Positions 42,590-51,479 of a DNA stretch of 64,000 nucleotides are shown piece after piece. The DNA lies in assembly GCA_900550695.1 (NCBI GenBank), contig URTF01000001.1:40767-104766 (forward strand). The letters run 5' to 3'. Each line of letters begins with the position of its first letter. Positions within the stretch are counted from its first letter, which is position 1. The translations under genes and the position numbers were made by a program. This DNA comes from an uncultured Ruminococcus sp. Its GTDB lineage: Bacteria > Bacillota > Clostridia > Oscillospirales > Ruminococcaceae. Under the pieces are notes generated by a model. That model searched no databases. It worked only from the letters and a program-made list of their open reading frames with translations, and was not told the origin of the DNA.

Positions 42590-42952
42590 TCAGCCAAGAA
42601 CCTTCTGAACTGTCTGGAGAATTCTGTCCGGCTTGAAAGGCTTTACAATGAAGTCGAGAGCGCCGAGCTTGATAGCTTCGACAACCATTGCTTCCTGACC
42701 CATAGCGGAGCACATTACAACCTTTGCGGCAGGGTCGCTTGTTTTGATGTCCTTGAGAGCTTCGATACCGGTCTTGTTAGGCATTGTGATATCCATGATA
42801 ACGAGGTCGGGGTGCTCTGCGGCATACTTTGTGCAGGCGATCTCACCGTCTGCGGCTTCGATAATATTTGTATAACCGTTCTTTGTGAGAGCGTCCTTGA
42901 TCATCATTCTCATGAATGCGGCGTCATCAACAAGCATAATTTTCTTATCCAT
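42590..42952 (-). CDS. cheY: Chemotaxis response regulator CheY
   Basis: CheY-P binds the flagellar switch and changes rotation. The 120-residue receiver has the acidic pocket Asp9-Asp10, the phosphorylation site Asp54 (VIMDITMP), the switch residue Ser82 (CSAMGQ) and Lys104 (VKPF). It is very like the Bacillus CheY in these segments. It is encoded between fliY and fliO, next to the proteins that bind and dephosphorylate it (FliM, FliY). Confidence 0.97.
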   Translation of the reverse strand: MDKKIMLVDDAAFMRMMIKDALTKNGYTNIIEAADGEIACTKYAAEHPDLVIMDITMPNKTGIEALKDIKTSDPAAKVVMCSAMGQEAMVVEAIKLGALDFIVKPFKPDRILQTVQKVLG

Positions 42953-42958
42953 AATTAA

Positions 42959-44305
42959 TTACTCCTTACCTAAATTATCCAAGAATTTGGATCTGATTAT
43001 TTCAGTTATTCTTACAGCAAAGTTATCGTCGATAACAACAACGTCACCCCTTGCGATAAGGTTTCCGTTTACAACGATATCAACGGGCGCACCTGCCTGT
43101 CTTTCAAGCTCGATGATCGTACCCTGTGTAAACTCAAGTATCTCCTTGACCTTTTTGGTCGTTGAGCCGATCTCAACGCTGACGTTGAGCGGAACGCCCA
43201 TAAGAAGCTTAAGGTTATCGTTCTGTTCCTTATTGAGCGAAGTGTTATTATATGTAGCAAAGCTCTGGAGCTGAACGGGCTGAATGTTCATCTGCGGCTG
43301 CTGCGGAGGATAGCCATAGGGCTGCTGAGGATACATATTCGGCATCGGCTGTCCCTGCGGCATCTGACCGTACATACCGTACTGCTGCATATTCGGATCG
43401 TAGCCGTACATACCCTGCATATTAGGCTGCATACCCTGCATCGGCTGCTGCGGCATACCGTTCGGCATAGCCTGCTGCTGTACGGTCTGCTGAGGAGCTG
43501 TCTGCATTGGCTGCTGAGGCATCGGCTGCGGTGTCGGTGTCGGTGTCGGCTGCGGTGCCGGAGCTGACGTGCTGCCCGCACCGCCGAGAAGTGCTTCGAT
43601 CTCTGCCTGCGAGAGCGTTGATCCGCTTGATGCAGGTTCGGACGGGGTATCGGCAGCAGGAGCTGCGGATACTGTTTCATCGGCAGCTGCGCTGTAGCCT
43701 GCCATCATCTTTTCAGCCATTTCCTTTGCAAGATCTATCGTAAGAACGGAAATGAACTCGGAATTTATAACGCCGTCAATAGTAAGGTTGAACTTGATGC
43801 TTACTACGTTTTCAGCGCCGTTGACATCATATAGATCGGAGATGAGTTTCTGACTGTCCTCAACGATAGCTTCGGGAGTTGAAATATCAACGGTCGTATC
43901 AATTATTTCCGAAAGAGCCGTCGCAGCCGCACCCATCATCTGGTTCATGACTTCGCAGACGGCGGAAATATTCATTTCATCGAATTTGAAATCGTCCGTG
44001 ACCTCGAGCGGCAGTCCCATGAGCTGATCGAGAATAAGCTGAACATCGTTCTGTTTGAGAACGAGAACGTTCTGTCCCGAAACGCCCTGTATGTATTTGA
44101 TCCTGACCATGATCGAAGGCTCAAGTTCCGGAAACGAGAGATCCTTTGCGCTCATGACGGTAACTGTCGGGGTTGTGATCCACACTTTAGCCGAGAGGAG
44201 ATTGGATACAGCCGTTGCGGCCGAACCCATGGTGATGTTCATTATCTCACCGATGGCGTCTTTCTCGACTTCGCCGAATCCGTCAACAAGTTTTTCATCA
44301 CTCAT
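42959..44305 (-). CDS. fliY: Flagellar switch protein and CheY-P phosphatase FliY
   Basis: FliY is the Firmicutes switch protein that joins a CheC-like phosphatase to a FliN (SpoA) domain. The 448 residues have phosphatase motifs at Asp16-Glu20-Asn23 and Ser114-Glu118-Asn121. The CheY-docking type peptide LSQAEIEALL lies at 231-240. A Met/Gln/Pro-rich low-complexity linker (about 244-348) and the SpoA domain (about 363-445) complete it. In Bacillus the docking peptide is at the N-terminus; here it is internal. Order fliM-fliY-cheY is standard. Confidence 0.96.
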   Translation of the reverse strand: MSDEKLVDGFGEVEKDAIGEIMNITMGSAATAVSNLLSAKVWITTPTVTVMSAKDLSFPELEPSIMVRIKYIQGVSGQNVLVLKQNDVQLILDQLMGLPLEVTDDFKFDEMNISAVCEVMNQMMGAAATALSEIIDTTVDISTPEAIVEDSQKLISDLYDVNGAENVVSIKFNLTIDGVINSEFISVLTIDLAKEMAEKMMAGYSAAADETVSAAPAADTPSEPASSGSTLSQAEIEALLGGAGSTSAPAPQPTPTPTPQPMPQQPMQTAPQQTVQQQAMPNGMPQQPMQGMQPNMQGMYGYDPNMQQYGMYGQMPQGQPMPNMYPQQPYGYPPQQPQMNIQPVQLQSFATYNNTSLNKEQNDNLKLLMGVPLNVSVEIGSTTKKVKEILEFTQGTIIELERQAGAPVDIVVNGNLIARGDVVVIDDNFAVRITEIIRSKFLDNLGKE

Positions 44306-44313
44306 TATTGCTC

Positions 44314-45321
44314 TTACCTCAATTCTTTGTATATATTATCGATTTTAACGGCTTTCTTGTTATTTTTTATGCCAAGCTTGCCGTCAAACCAGAGATTATT
44401 CCCGATCTTAACGGTAATATTGCTGTCTATCGGAATATTGAGCGGTATAACGTCACCCTCCTGAAGAGTGAGAACGTCATAAAGATCAAGCGTTGTTTCG
44501 CAGAGTACAGCGTCGATCTTAAGGTCGGAGTCCTTGATCGCATCCATAAGCGAGAGCTTTCTCTCGTTCTCACGTTTCGGGTCAAGCTTTTTAGTGCCTC
44601 TTGACCATTTATCGCCGAACTTCGCCATTATCGATTCAAGACCCATTGCAGGGATACATATTGAAATAGTATTCTTAACGTCCTTTATCTCGACTTCGAG
44701 CATTACGATTATAACTACTTCATCGGGAGAGAACGGCTGAACGACTCGTGAGTTTGTTTCCACCGAAGTGAGCGACGGGTTAACGTCTATGTAGCTTCCC
44801 CACGGTTCCTTCAGCAGAGCAGCCATTCGTTTAAGAACGGTCGTCAGGAGTTCGACTTCGATCTCGGTGAAGTCCCTCGACTGGTCGGTATAGCTTCCCG
44901 CACCGCCCATAAGTCTGTCCATCATTGTAAAGCTGATAGGGTTTGAAAGCTGGATAATACAGCTCGTTTCAAGTACGTCATCGTCCATGATCCCCATATT
45001 GACCATAGACATCATTACATAATCGGGAAGAGCGTTGTTGAACTCGTAATAGAGCTGCTCTTCGGTCTGGATGACCTCCACCTTGCAGTAAACGCGCAGC
45101 AGACCTGTCAGATAGGAGGACAGCACACGGGAATAGTTTTCAAAAATGCCGTCAATAGTTTTGAGCTGTTCCTTGGTGAACTTTTTCGGCATTTTAAAGT
45201 CATAGGTCTTGACTTTTTTCTCGCTTGACTGCTCCTCGATCTCGTCCAAAGCTTTAGCGCCCTCTTCCGAAAAGCTGTTCAGAAGAGCGTCGATCTGGCT
45301 TTGCGACAGTATGTCAGCCAT
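44314..45321 (-). CDS. fliM: Flagellar switch protein FliM
   Basis: FliM is the middle ring component of the C-ring and the main CheY-P target. The 335-residue protein begins with the CheY-binding peptide ILSQSQIDALLNS. It continues with the CheC-like middle domain (including GGAGSYTDQSRDFTEIE, the GGxG loop to FliG) and ends with a SpoA domain. The start has AAAGGAATG-type sequence upstream. It directly follows motB, with no fliL in between. Confidence 0.96.
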   Translation of the reverse strand: MADILSQSQIDALLNSFSEEGAKALDEIEEQSSEKKVKTYDFKMPKKFTKEQLKTIDGIFENYSRVLSSYLTGLLRVYCKVEVIQTEEQLYYEFNNALPDYVMMSMVNMGIMDDDVLETSCIIQLSNPISFTMMDRLMGGAGSYTDQSRDFTEIEVELLTTVLKRMAALLKEPWGSYIDVNPSLTSVETNSRVVQPFSPDEVVIIVMLEVEIKDVKNTISICIPAMGLESIMAKFGDKWSRGTKKLDPKRENERKLSLMDAIKDSDLKIDAVLCETTLDLYDVLTLQEGDVIPLNIPIDSNITVKIGNNLWFDGKLGIKNNKKAVKIDNIYKELR

Positions 45322-45372
45322 ATATTCGGATCATTCCTTTCCGTCAGACTGAAAAGTCGGTCTGTTCATTTA

Positions 45373-46350
45373 TCATTCTGCCGCAGGAACGGCAGCCTTG
45401 CTTTCTTTCATTTCGTTGATAGCATCCTCCTTGGAAACATAGGTCTTATCGGGATCGGATCTTCCCGTATCCGCAGGAGTTATGACCTCTGCATCAGCAT
45501 CGTCAGCAGTGTTTCCGTCAACCATAGACGAGCCTTCCGAACCTGACGGGAGTACAAAGTTCGTACCGAATTCAAGCTGGAGCAGCTCGTTGAGGACATC
45601 CGGTTTGGTAAAGTCCATATCATTTCGGATAAAGACGATCTCAACACGGCGGTTCTGACGTCTGCCCTCTTCTGTAGAGTTATCTTCAAGCGGACGGTTC
45701 TTTCCGTATCCTGCGGAGGAAAACTTGTCCGAGTCGCAGGCATCAAGGCTTATCATATACTTGATAACGGAATTGGCTCTTCCCGAAGAAAGATCCCATT
45801 CGTTCACGTTTGAAGCTGCGCTTGCAGCGGTATGTCCGCTGACCTTTATGGCATAGACGAGTTCGTTTATCGAACGTATGCCGTCGGAAATTATATCAAG
45901 GATAAATTTACCTTCATCGAGGAGGACATCGCTGTCACCCGCAAAGAAAATATTATCTCTGAATCGCATATAAACGCCCGTATCGGACATTTCAACGCTC
46001 ACGCTGTCGGAAAGGTCGTTTGAAACGACCACTTCTTTAAGATACATAAAGAAATCTTCAAAATCGACGATCTGTTCGTCCTCGTTATCGACTTCGGGGA
46101 TAGTATCGTCATAAACAGCTGTGGGATCGTTGTTCGGGTCGGGTTCGCCGACCACACGGATATCGGTATCGGAAATTTTTCCCTTTGAAAATGCCTCGGC
46201 AATATACTGCCACTTGCTTGTATCCATAGATGACATTGAGAACAGAAGAACGAAGAACGTTAAAAGCAGAGTTACCATGTCACCATAGGTGTCCATCCAG
46301 CTGCCGCCTTCTTCTTCATTTCCGCCGCGTTTGCGAGCCACAAAAATCAC
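45373..46350 (-). CDS. motB: Flagellar stator protein MotB
   Basis: MotB anchors the stator to peptidoglycan and carries protons. The 325-residue protein has GSWMDTYGDMVTLLLTFFVLLFS, split as the cytoplasmic end and the helix, with the proton-binding Asp24. A periplasmic linker, the OmpA-like domain (VSGHTAA; GRANSVIKYM; NRRVEIVF) and an acidic C-terminal tail follow. Unlike the usual tight motA-motB pair, 186 nt of AT-rich DNA and a promoter separate it from motA. Confidence 0.94.
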   Translation of the reverse strand: MIFVARKRGGNEEEGGSWMDTYGDMVTLLLTFFVLLFSMSSMDTSKWQYIAEAFSKGKISDTDIRVVGEPDPNNDPTAVYDDTIPEVDNEDEQIVDFEDFFMYLKEVVVSNDLSDSVSVEMSDTGVYMRFRDNIFFAGDSDVLLDEGKFILDIISDGIRSINELVYAIKVSGHTAASAASNVNEWDLSSGRANSVIKYMISLDACDSDKFSSAGYGKNRPLEDNSTEEGRRQNRRVEIVFIRNDMDFTKPDVLNELLQLEFGTNFVLPSGSEGSSMVDGNTADDADAEVITPADTGRSDPDKTYVSKEDAINEMKESKAAVPAAE

Positions 46351-46432
46351 CTCACAGTAAAAAAACGAAAAAATATAACTTTTAGTATTTGAAAATTCTG
46401 CAATTCAATGCATTAAAAATAGATTTCAAATA

Positions 46433-46461
46433 ATTATACCACATTTCTTAACAAATTTCCA
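46433..46461 (-). promoter_or_regulatory. Sigma-A-type promoter inside the operon, before motB
   Basis: On the minus strand TGGAAA (46456-46461) and a perfect TATAAT (46433-46438) are 17 nt apart, 83 bp upstream of motB. A weak AT-rich stem followed by a T run lies just upstream, after motA. Confidence 0.68.
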
Positions 46462-46536
46462 TAGTTTTTTTGCAAAAAAGCAGAATTTTTCAAAATTTCT
46501 TTTGTCAAGAATGTCCAAAATTCGACAGACAGCCTG

Positions 46537-47331
46537 TTATTCAGCCGAAGATGTCTTGCCTGCCTTAGGTTTTGCGGTCGCAGGGAGCATCATGCGGAGT
46601 TTTTCTTCAACGTATCTCGGGTTAGCACCTGCTGCGATAGCGAGTGTACCCTCTTCGATGATCTGGAGGCAGAGTATTTCCTGATTGTGGTTGTATTTGC
46701 AGAGATTTCCGATAGGTCCGCAGAAAACATGGGCAAGAATACAGCCGTAGAACGTTGTGATAAGGGCAGTGGACATCGAAAGACCGAGCGATGAAGCCGA
46801 ATCGGAACTCGTTACATCCATTCCCTTAAGCATATTGATAAGACCTATGAGCGTACCTACCATTCCCATCGCAGGAGCAACGGCTGAACCCTTTACCCAC
46901 ATAGCGTAGTTATTTTCATGTCGCTCACACATAAAGTCGATCGAGTCATCGAGCATTGACTTTATCTTGTCCGATTCATTGGCATCGACAATGAGCATAA
47001 GCGCAGACTTCATAAACGGGTCTGTGCAGGCATTTGCACTTTCTTCGAGCGCAAGAATACCTTTCATACGTGCAGTCTTACAATGCTCGACCATCTGGGC
47101 AATGTAGTCCTCGGGATCGTATTTTTTCGGCATAAATGCGATCTTGAGCATCTTGCCCGTATTTTTAATTACCGAAAACGGATATGTAAAAATGAGTGCG
47201 CCGATCGTACCGCCGAGAACGATAGCGACCGAAGCCGGATCCCAGAAGTTCTGCAGACTTCCTCCCGTCATAATTCCCCAAACTATAAGTCCGAGTGCAA
47301 TAACCAGACCGATCAAACCTGAAATATTCAT
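46537..47331 (-). CDS. motA: Flagellar stator protein MotA
   Basis: MotA surrounds MotB in the stator and contacts FliG. The 264-residue protein has four transmembrane helices: two near the N-terminus (GLIGLVIALGLIVWGIM and a second at about 31-50) and two later. The later part begins AVAPAMGMVGTLIGLINML and LGLSMSTALITTFYGCILAHV, with the conserved prolines and Gly-rich stretches of the family. The cytoplasmic loop has ARMKGILALEESA. It lies between flbD and motB, an order also seen in other Clostridia. Confidence 0.95.
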   Translation of the reverse strand: MNISGLIGLVIALGLIVWGIMTGGSLQNFWDPASVAIVLGGTIGALIFTYPFSVIKNTGKMLKIAFMPKKYDPEDYIAQMVEHCKTARMKGILALEESANACTDPFMKSALMLIVDANESDKIKSMLDDSIDFMCERHENNYAMWVKGSAVAPAMGMVGTLIGLINMLKGMDVTSSDSASSLGLSMSTALITTFYGCILAHVFCGPIGNLCKYNHNQEILCLQIIEEGTLAIAAGANPRYVEEKLRMMLPATAKPKAGKTSSAE

Positions 47332-47384
47332 TTGACAGATATCCTCCTTGATTTCATATCTATTCTAAACGAGCACCGCTCGGA

Positions 47385-47576
47385 TCATTCATTGCCAGCG
47401 CCGCTCATACGGCGGAATTCAAACGATTTTTCGATGATCTCATCGAGTTTGTCTTTAAGTATATATCTGTGACCGTTCATCATCGTGACGACGGTATCGG
47501 GGGTTTCCTCTGCCGCTTCAATGAATTCTTCATTGAGCATGAGCGGAGTCCCGTTAAGTCTTGTTACCAATATCAT
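47385..47576 (-). CDS. flbD: FlbD-family small flagellar protein
   Basis: The 63-residue protein has the complete family pattern: MILVTRLNGTPLMLNEEFIE, then ETPDTVVTMMNGHRYILKD and a short charged tail. FlbD (SwrD in Bacillus) raises stator torque. Its order after flgE and before the stator genes fits that role. A 277-bp repeat-filled gap separates it from flgE. Confidence 0.93.
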   Translation of the reverse strand: MILVTRLNGTPLMLNEEFIEAAEETPDTVVTMMNGHRYILKDKLDEIIEKSFEFRRMSGAGNE

Positions 47577-47764
47577 ATCCTATTCACCTTTATACCTGCG
47601 GACGGGCAGCTCTGACGGGCAGAACTGCCGACCGAAGGAAAAATATCATGCGTTAATTATGCCGATGCACCGATCGGTTTATCAACAAAGCCAAGCGGAG
47701 TGTGACTCAGACCGCCTGCAGGTGCATCCACCACACCTTGTAAAATGCCCGACTGTCAAAAAAC

Positions 47765-47853
47765 TATATTCGCGAACATAAACCAATTTCCAACAAAAAC
47801 AAGCGCAGCAAAGCGGAGCGTGACGCGAACTGCCTGCAGGGGCTTCCCTGCGC
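47765..47853. repeat. Stop-abutting stem-loop repeat after flgE
   Basis: This copy holds CCAATTTCCAAC, AAGCGCAGCAAAGCGGAGCG and CGCGAACTGCC, and ends in the stem-loop GCAGGGGCTTCCCTGC (47836-47851) 2 nt from the flgE stop codon. It is the counterpart of the repeats after fliJ and flgC. The rest of the gap (47577-47764) contains degenerate GCAGG-type sequence and no supported gene. Confidence 0.72.
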
Positions 47854-49218
47854 TTATCGCTTGAGGTTTACGAGTTCTTCGAGCATCGAGTCGGAGGTCG
47901 TGATAATTCTTGCGTTAGCCTGGAAACCTCTCTGCGTAACGATCATATCGGAGAATTCCTGCGCAAGGTTAACGTTGGACATTTCGAGCTTGTTGGATGC
48001 AATAGTGCCTGCGCCCTGCTCGCCTGCCTTCTTTACCTTGCCCGAACCCGAGGCAGCCGTTTCGGAAAAGCTTGTGTCGCCGTTTTCGGTAAGACCCTCC
48101 GGATTGTCGAAAACAGTGATCTCAACACGTGCGATAGCCTTGAGCGTATTGTTATAGGTAGTTGTGATAACACCGTCAGAACCTATAGTGAATGCAGCAA
48201 GGTCAGCATATGTGAATTTGCCCGTTACAGCGTAATCGCCGAGAGGATAATCGTCACCGTCATCCTGTCCGTCAGGCTTTGCCGGGGGATCTCCGTCATA
48301 TTCGGTAACTTCCCACTCGGTATCATTCTTCACAAGATACTGCGGAGTGATAGCGGTCTTGCTGTCCTCGTCGTCGGGATCCTGCATAGTGTACTGGAAA
48401 AAGCAAAGGTGCTTGTCAGCTTCATCGCCGAGTTCCTTTGTAACATAGCTGCCCTTGATATCGCAGAGATAGTAGATCGGCTTTCCGTCAGCATCCTTTG
48501 CAACTTCGCCCTGCTTGTAGCCAACAACAACGCCATCCTTTTCAACGGCAACCGGAGCTCTGTTGGTGTAGAGGTATCCGGTCGCAGGGTCGGTGTAAAT
48601 GCCGTAAGCGTCTGCGATGAGATCATTTACATTGATAGTGTTGTTGTAAGTATAGTCGGTGGAGTTGACCTGACCGTCGCCGTTGGTATCTTCAAGAGTA
48701 GTCTTAAGAAGTTCCTGCGCACTCAGGTCGCTGTTTTTGAGAAGGCCCTCAAGAGTGTTTTTTGTACCGAGGACAAATCTGTTGTTGTTGGAAACAAGGT
48801 TTCCGAAGCTGTCTATGCCGAAGTTGCCGTTTCTTGTATATGTGATAGAGTCGGGTGAGGCTGTGAGGTCGGGAGCGCCGCCGTCTGCACCTGAGGAGAA
48901 TGCACCCGTTGCGAAGAAGCCATCGCCGCTGATAGCGAGGTCGAGGGTCCTGTTGGTGGACTGGAACGAGGACTGTGACATATCTCTGTCGATAGATGCA
49001 ACCTGCGTACCGTAGCCGACTGTGGAAGGATTGTTTCCGGCAAAGCTCTCTGTACCTGCAGCGGCAGTCTTTACGGACTGATAGAAAACGTCGCTGAAGG
49101 ATGCTCTGGAGGATTTGAAGCCGTAAGTATTAACGTTGGCGATATTGTTACCGATAACGTCCATTTTGGTCTGGTGGGAGGTAAGTCCCGAAACGCCTGA
49201 ATAAAGAGATCTAACCAT
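47854..49218 (-). CDS. flgE: Flagellar hook protein FlgE
   Basis: FlgE forms the flexible hook. The 454-residue protein begins with the axial signature GVSGLTSHQTKMDVIGNNIA and NVNTYGFKSSRASF, holds LDLAISGDGFFATG, and ends with KLEMSNVNLAQEFSDMIVTQ and RGFQANARII. The middle D1/D2 part is long and acidic. It follows the TIGR02530 gene by 110 nt, with TAAGGAG before the ATG; I saw no promoter in this gap. Confidence 0.96.
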   Translation of the reverse strand: MVRSLYSGVSGLTSHQTKMDVIGNNIANVNTYGFKSSRASFSDVFYQSVKTAAAGTESFAGNNPSTVGYGTQVASIDRDMSQSSFQSTNRTLDLAISGDGFFATGAFSSGADGGAPDLTASPDSITYTRNGNFGIDSFGNLVSNNNRFVLGTKNTLEGLLKNSDLSAQELLKTTLEDTNGDGQVNSTDYTYNNTINVNDLIADAYGIYTDPATGYLYTNRAPVAVEKDGVVVGYKQGEVAKDADGKPIYYLCDIKGSYVTKELGDEADKHLCFFQYTMQDPDDEDSKTAITPQYLVKNDTEWEVTEYDGDPPAKPDGQDDGDDYPLGDYAVTGKFTYADLAAFTIGSDGVITTTYNNTLKAIARVEITVFDNPEGLTENGDTSFSETAASGSGKVKKAGEQGAGTIASNKLEMSNVNLAQEFSDMIVTQRGFQANARIITTSDSMLEELVNLKR

Positions 49219-49328
49219 TTAATTACACTCCTTAAAGTTGTTTCAAACTATGCGTTATGCCCGTCAGGTCAGTCGGGGCAATCCTGATCTCCGTTAAGGT
49301 CCGATCTTTTTCTCGCATAGCAATTGTT

Positions 49329-49748
49329 TTACATTATAACAGTTGAATCAATATTTGTGAAAATATTTCCCTGCATATCATCTGCAGAAAGGGTCGTGAT
49401 GACCTTGTTGTTTTTTATGCTGACGATAAAAGCATTTGAGCCGATCATGACGAGTGCGTCATTCGAGCCTTTTTCGCCCGCAAGCTCGACAGCCTTGTTG
49501 AGCCGTTCAAGAGTATCGCCGTTTTCGATATCGATCCGGCGTTCGGATATCCTCTCAAGAGCATGCTTGGAAAAGACCACTCCGCTCTGTCCGATCTGTT
49601 CAGTGCGCCTTTTTTCGTCAAGCTGACTTTGCAGTTCCTTTGCAAAACCGCCGTCCTCGGGGGAAGTCTTCGGAACATTGTATCCGCCGGCTTTGCCTGT
49701 CGTGACCGAGGTAATGCCTCTCGACTGCATCAGTTCGCTGATAAGCAC
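49329..49748 (-). CDS. TIGR02530-family flagellar operon protein
   Basis: The 139-residue protein carries the family core VVFSKHALERISERRI, followed by LERLNKAVELAGEKGSNDALVMIGSNAFIVSI with the core ALVMIGSNAFIVSI. This family is encoded between flgD and flgE in many Firmicutes, as here, and probably has a cytoplasmic role in hook assembly; its action is not established. The start is a GTG at 49748, with AAAGGACGG 12 nt before it; an ATG at 49730 is an alternative. Confidence 0.88.
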   Translation of the reverse strand: MLISELMQSRGITSVTTGKAGGYNVPKTSPEDGGFAKELQSQLDEKRRTEQIGQSGVVFSKHALERISERRIDIENGDTLERLNKAVELAGEKGSNDALVMIGSNAFIVSIKNNKVITTLSADDMQGNIFTNIDSTVIM

Positions 49749-49769
49749 CCTGAAACACCGTCCTTTCGA

Positions 49770-51479
49770 TCATTCGGCAAAGCTTACTCCCATTGCGGCA
49801 AGATTCTGCCTGAGCTTTTCAAAGTTTTGAGCTGACTGTGAAGTTGCATAGTAAGCGATCGAAACTTCAAACGGAGTAACGTCATCTCCGACCTGCTGAT
49901 TGATGATCTGGTCGATAGTATACTTGCCGGAGGTTTCGAGCCAGCCTGAATTGCCATTGTCAAGAAGTATCTCAACACGCTGTTTGCCGTCCTTGAAAGT
50001 AACAACTTCGCCAAGTCTGCCGATGCCGCAGTAACCGATCTCGGAGATCTCTCTGCCGCTGATAGTCTTGCCGATAACTCTTGAGGTGTCGATCCTTGAA
50101 GTGATAGCTCTGTTGTTGATGAACTTGATATCATACATTCTTGTTCCGAGAGCATCTGCAAGAGCCGCCTGTTCGGGGTATTTGTCTGCATCAAGTCTGT
50201 GCGGTTCACAATCGGCGGTCGAAATGCCCGGCTTTGAATCGGAATAAACTTCAAGACCGTATTTCTGGCTGTATCTTGTGCTGTATTCGCCGCTTGAAAT
50301 AATATTGTAGACCTGCTCATTTGTAAGTGTAGATGCAAGTCTGCCTGTTCTTGATGCGTTTACAACAGAAGAGAAATTGCCTGTCGTGAGCGAAACATCA
50401 TACTGACCCGATCTGAGGGTCGTTCTTTCGGATGAATTTGAGGTATTTGTCGGTTCGGAATAGGTGCTGCCGTAAAGCGTACCATTAAAAGTATCCGCAT
50501 TAAGGTCGTTCTGCACCGTGCTGTTGTTTGTATCCGCATAAGTTGGATTCGGCAGGATAAGATCCTGAAGATCCTCATACTGTGCAATGTAAGCCGCCGC
50601 ATAGTTCGGGATATCGAGCTTTGTTACCGTTACCGTTTCATAACCGTCAAGGTTCGGCTTGAGGTTGTTTATAACGCTCTGCGACTTTGTTTCAGTACCG
50701 CTGATAGAATCGATAGTACCCATAAGCTCGCTGAACAGAGCGTCCGACTGAGCCATATAGCTTGCCATCGTTTCAGCTTTCTGAACGGCAGTGTCTGTCG
50801 TTGTGCTGTTTGATGCTCCCTCCGTGCCGTTTCCGGTATTATCGGAAGTATCGTCCTTGCCGCTTTCATCAGTACCCTCTGTCTTTTTGAGAGAAACGTC
50901 CTTGAGCGGATATTTGTCCTTTCCGTCAACGATAACATAAGCGTTTCCGTCGAGAACAAGAACGTTAGTTACCTTGCCGCTTGCGATCACTTCGCCCTCG
51001 GAAGAACCGTTGATATTGACTTCCTGACCGATAAGCTTCGAGAGAAGATTGTAGATATCGGAAGAAGTAACGTTTGAAACTGTCGAAACCTCATACTTGC
51101 TGCCGTTTACAACGAGGTAAGGCGTACCGTCCGAAACGACTACGGATTCTACAAGTCCCGTGTCATAATCGTGACCGTCATTGACCGTTACAGCCTTTCC
51201 GACAAGGTTTGTCGCATAGCTTATATTGGACTGTGAGGTCATGTTCTTGATGCCTTCAAGCATCGAATAGGACGACATCTGCTGGAGCATATCGGTATCG
51301 CTCATAGGGTCGTTGAAGTCCTGATTGGACATCTGAGTTGCGAGTACCTTAAGATAGTCGTCAAAGTTCATATAGGAAGTAGCTTCGTCACCCTTTGTCG
51401 TATCAACGACCTTGTTGCTGTACTTTGAGTAAGCACCGCCCGTCGAGTCGATCGAAAGGTTTCCTAAGCTGTTAGCCAT
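49770..51479 (-). CDS. flgD: Hook-capping protein FlgD, enlarged
   Basis: FlgD caps the growing hook. The N-terminal 100 residues are typical: YMNFDDYLKVLATQMSNQDF, then DPMSDTDMLQQMSSYSMLEG and a beta domain. Relatives run to about 150-280 residues; this protein has 569. After a beta domain at about 90-195 comes an acidic Ser/Thr linker (about 200-245). Then follow a helical part and a C-terminal domain that I do not recognise (about 410-569; SRIDTSRVIGKTISGREI, GEVVTFKDGKQRVEILLDNG). Start has AAAGGAGGC and overlaps fliK by 16 nt. Confidence 0.9.
   Translation of the reverse strand: MANSLGNLSIDSTGGAYSKYSNKVVDTTKGDEATSYMNFDDYLKVLATQMSNQDFNDPMSDTDMLQQMSSYSMLEGIKNMTSQSNISYATNLVGKAVTVNDGHDYDTGLVESVVVSDGTPYLVVNGSKYEVSTVSNVTSSDIYNLLSKLIGQEVNINGSSEGEVIASGKVTNVLVLDGNAYVIVDGKDKYPLKDVSLKKTEGTDESGKDDTSDNTGNGTEGASNSTTTDTAVQKAETMASYMAQSDALFSELMGTIDSISGTETKSQSVINNLKPNLDGYETVTVTKLDIPNYAAAYIAQYEDLQDLILPNPTYADTNNSTVQNDLNADTFNGTLYGSTYSEPTNTSNSSERTTLRSGQYDVSLTTGNFSSVVNASRTGRLASTLTNEQVYNIISSGEYSTRYSQKYGLEVYSDSKPGISTADCEPHRLDADKYPEQAALADALGTRMYDIKFINNRAITSRIDTSRVIGKTISGREISEIGYCGIGRLGEVVTFKDGKQRVEILLDNGNSGWLETSGKYTIDQIINQQVGDDVTPFEVSIAYYATSQSAQNFEKLRQNLAAMGVSFAE

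Noticed and set aside
49219..49328. Separate promoter for flgE
   Set aside because: A TAAA box exists but the matching -10 is poor for both sigma-28 and sigma-A.
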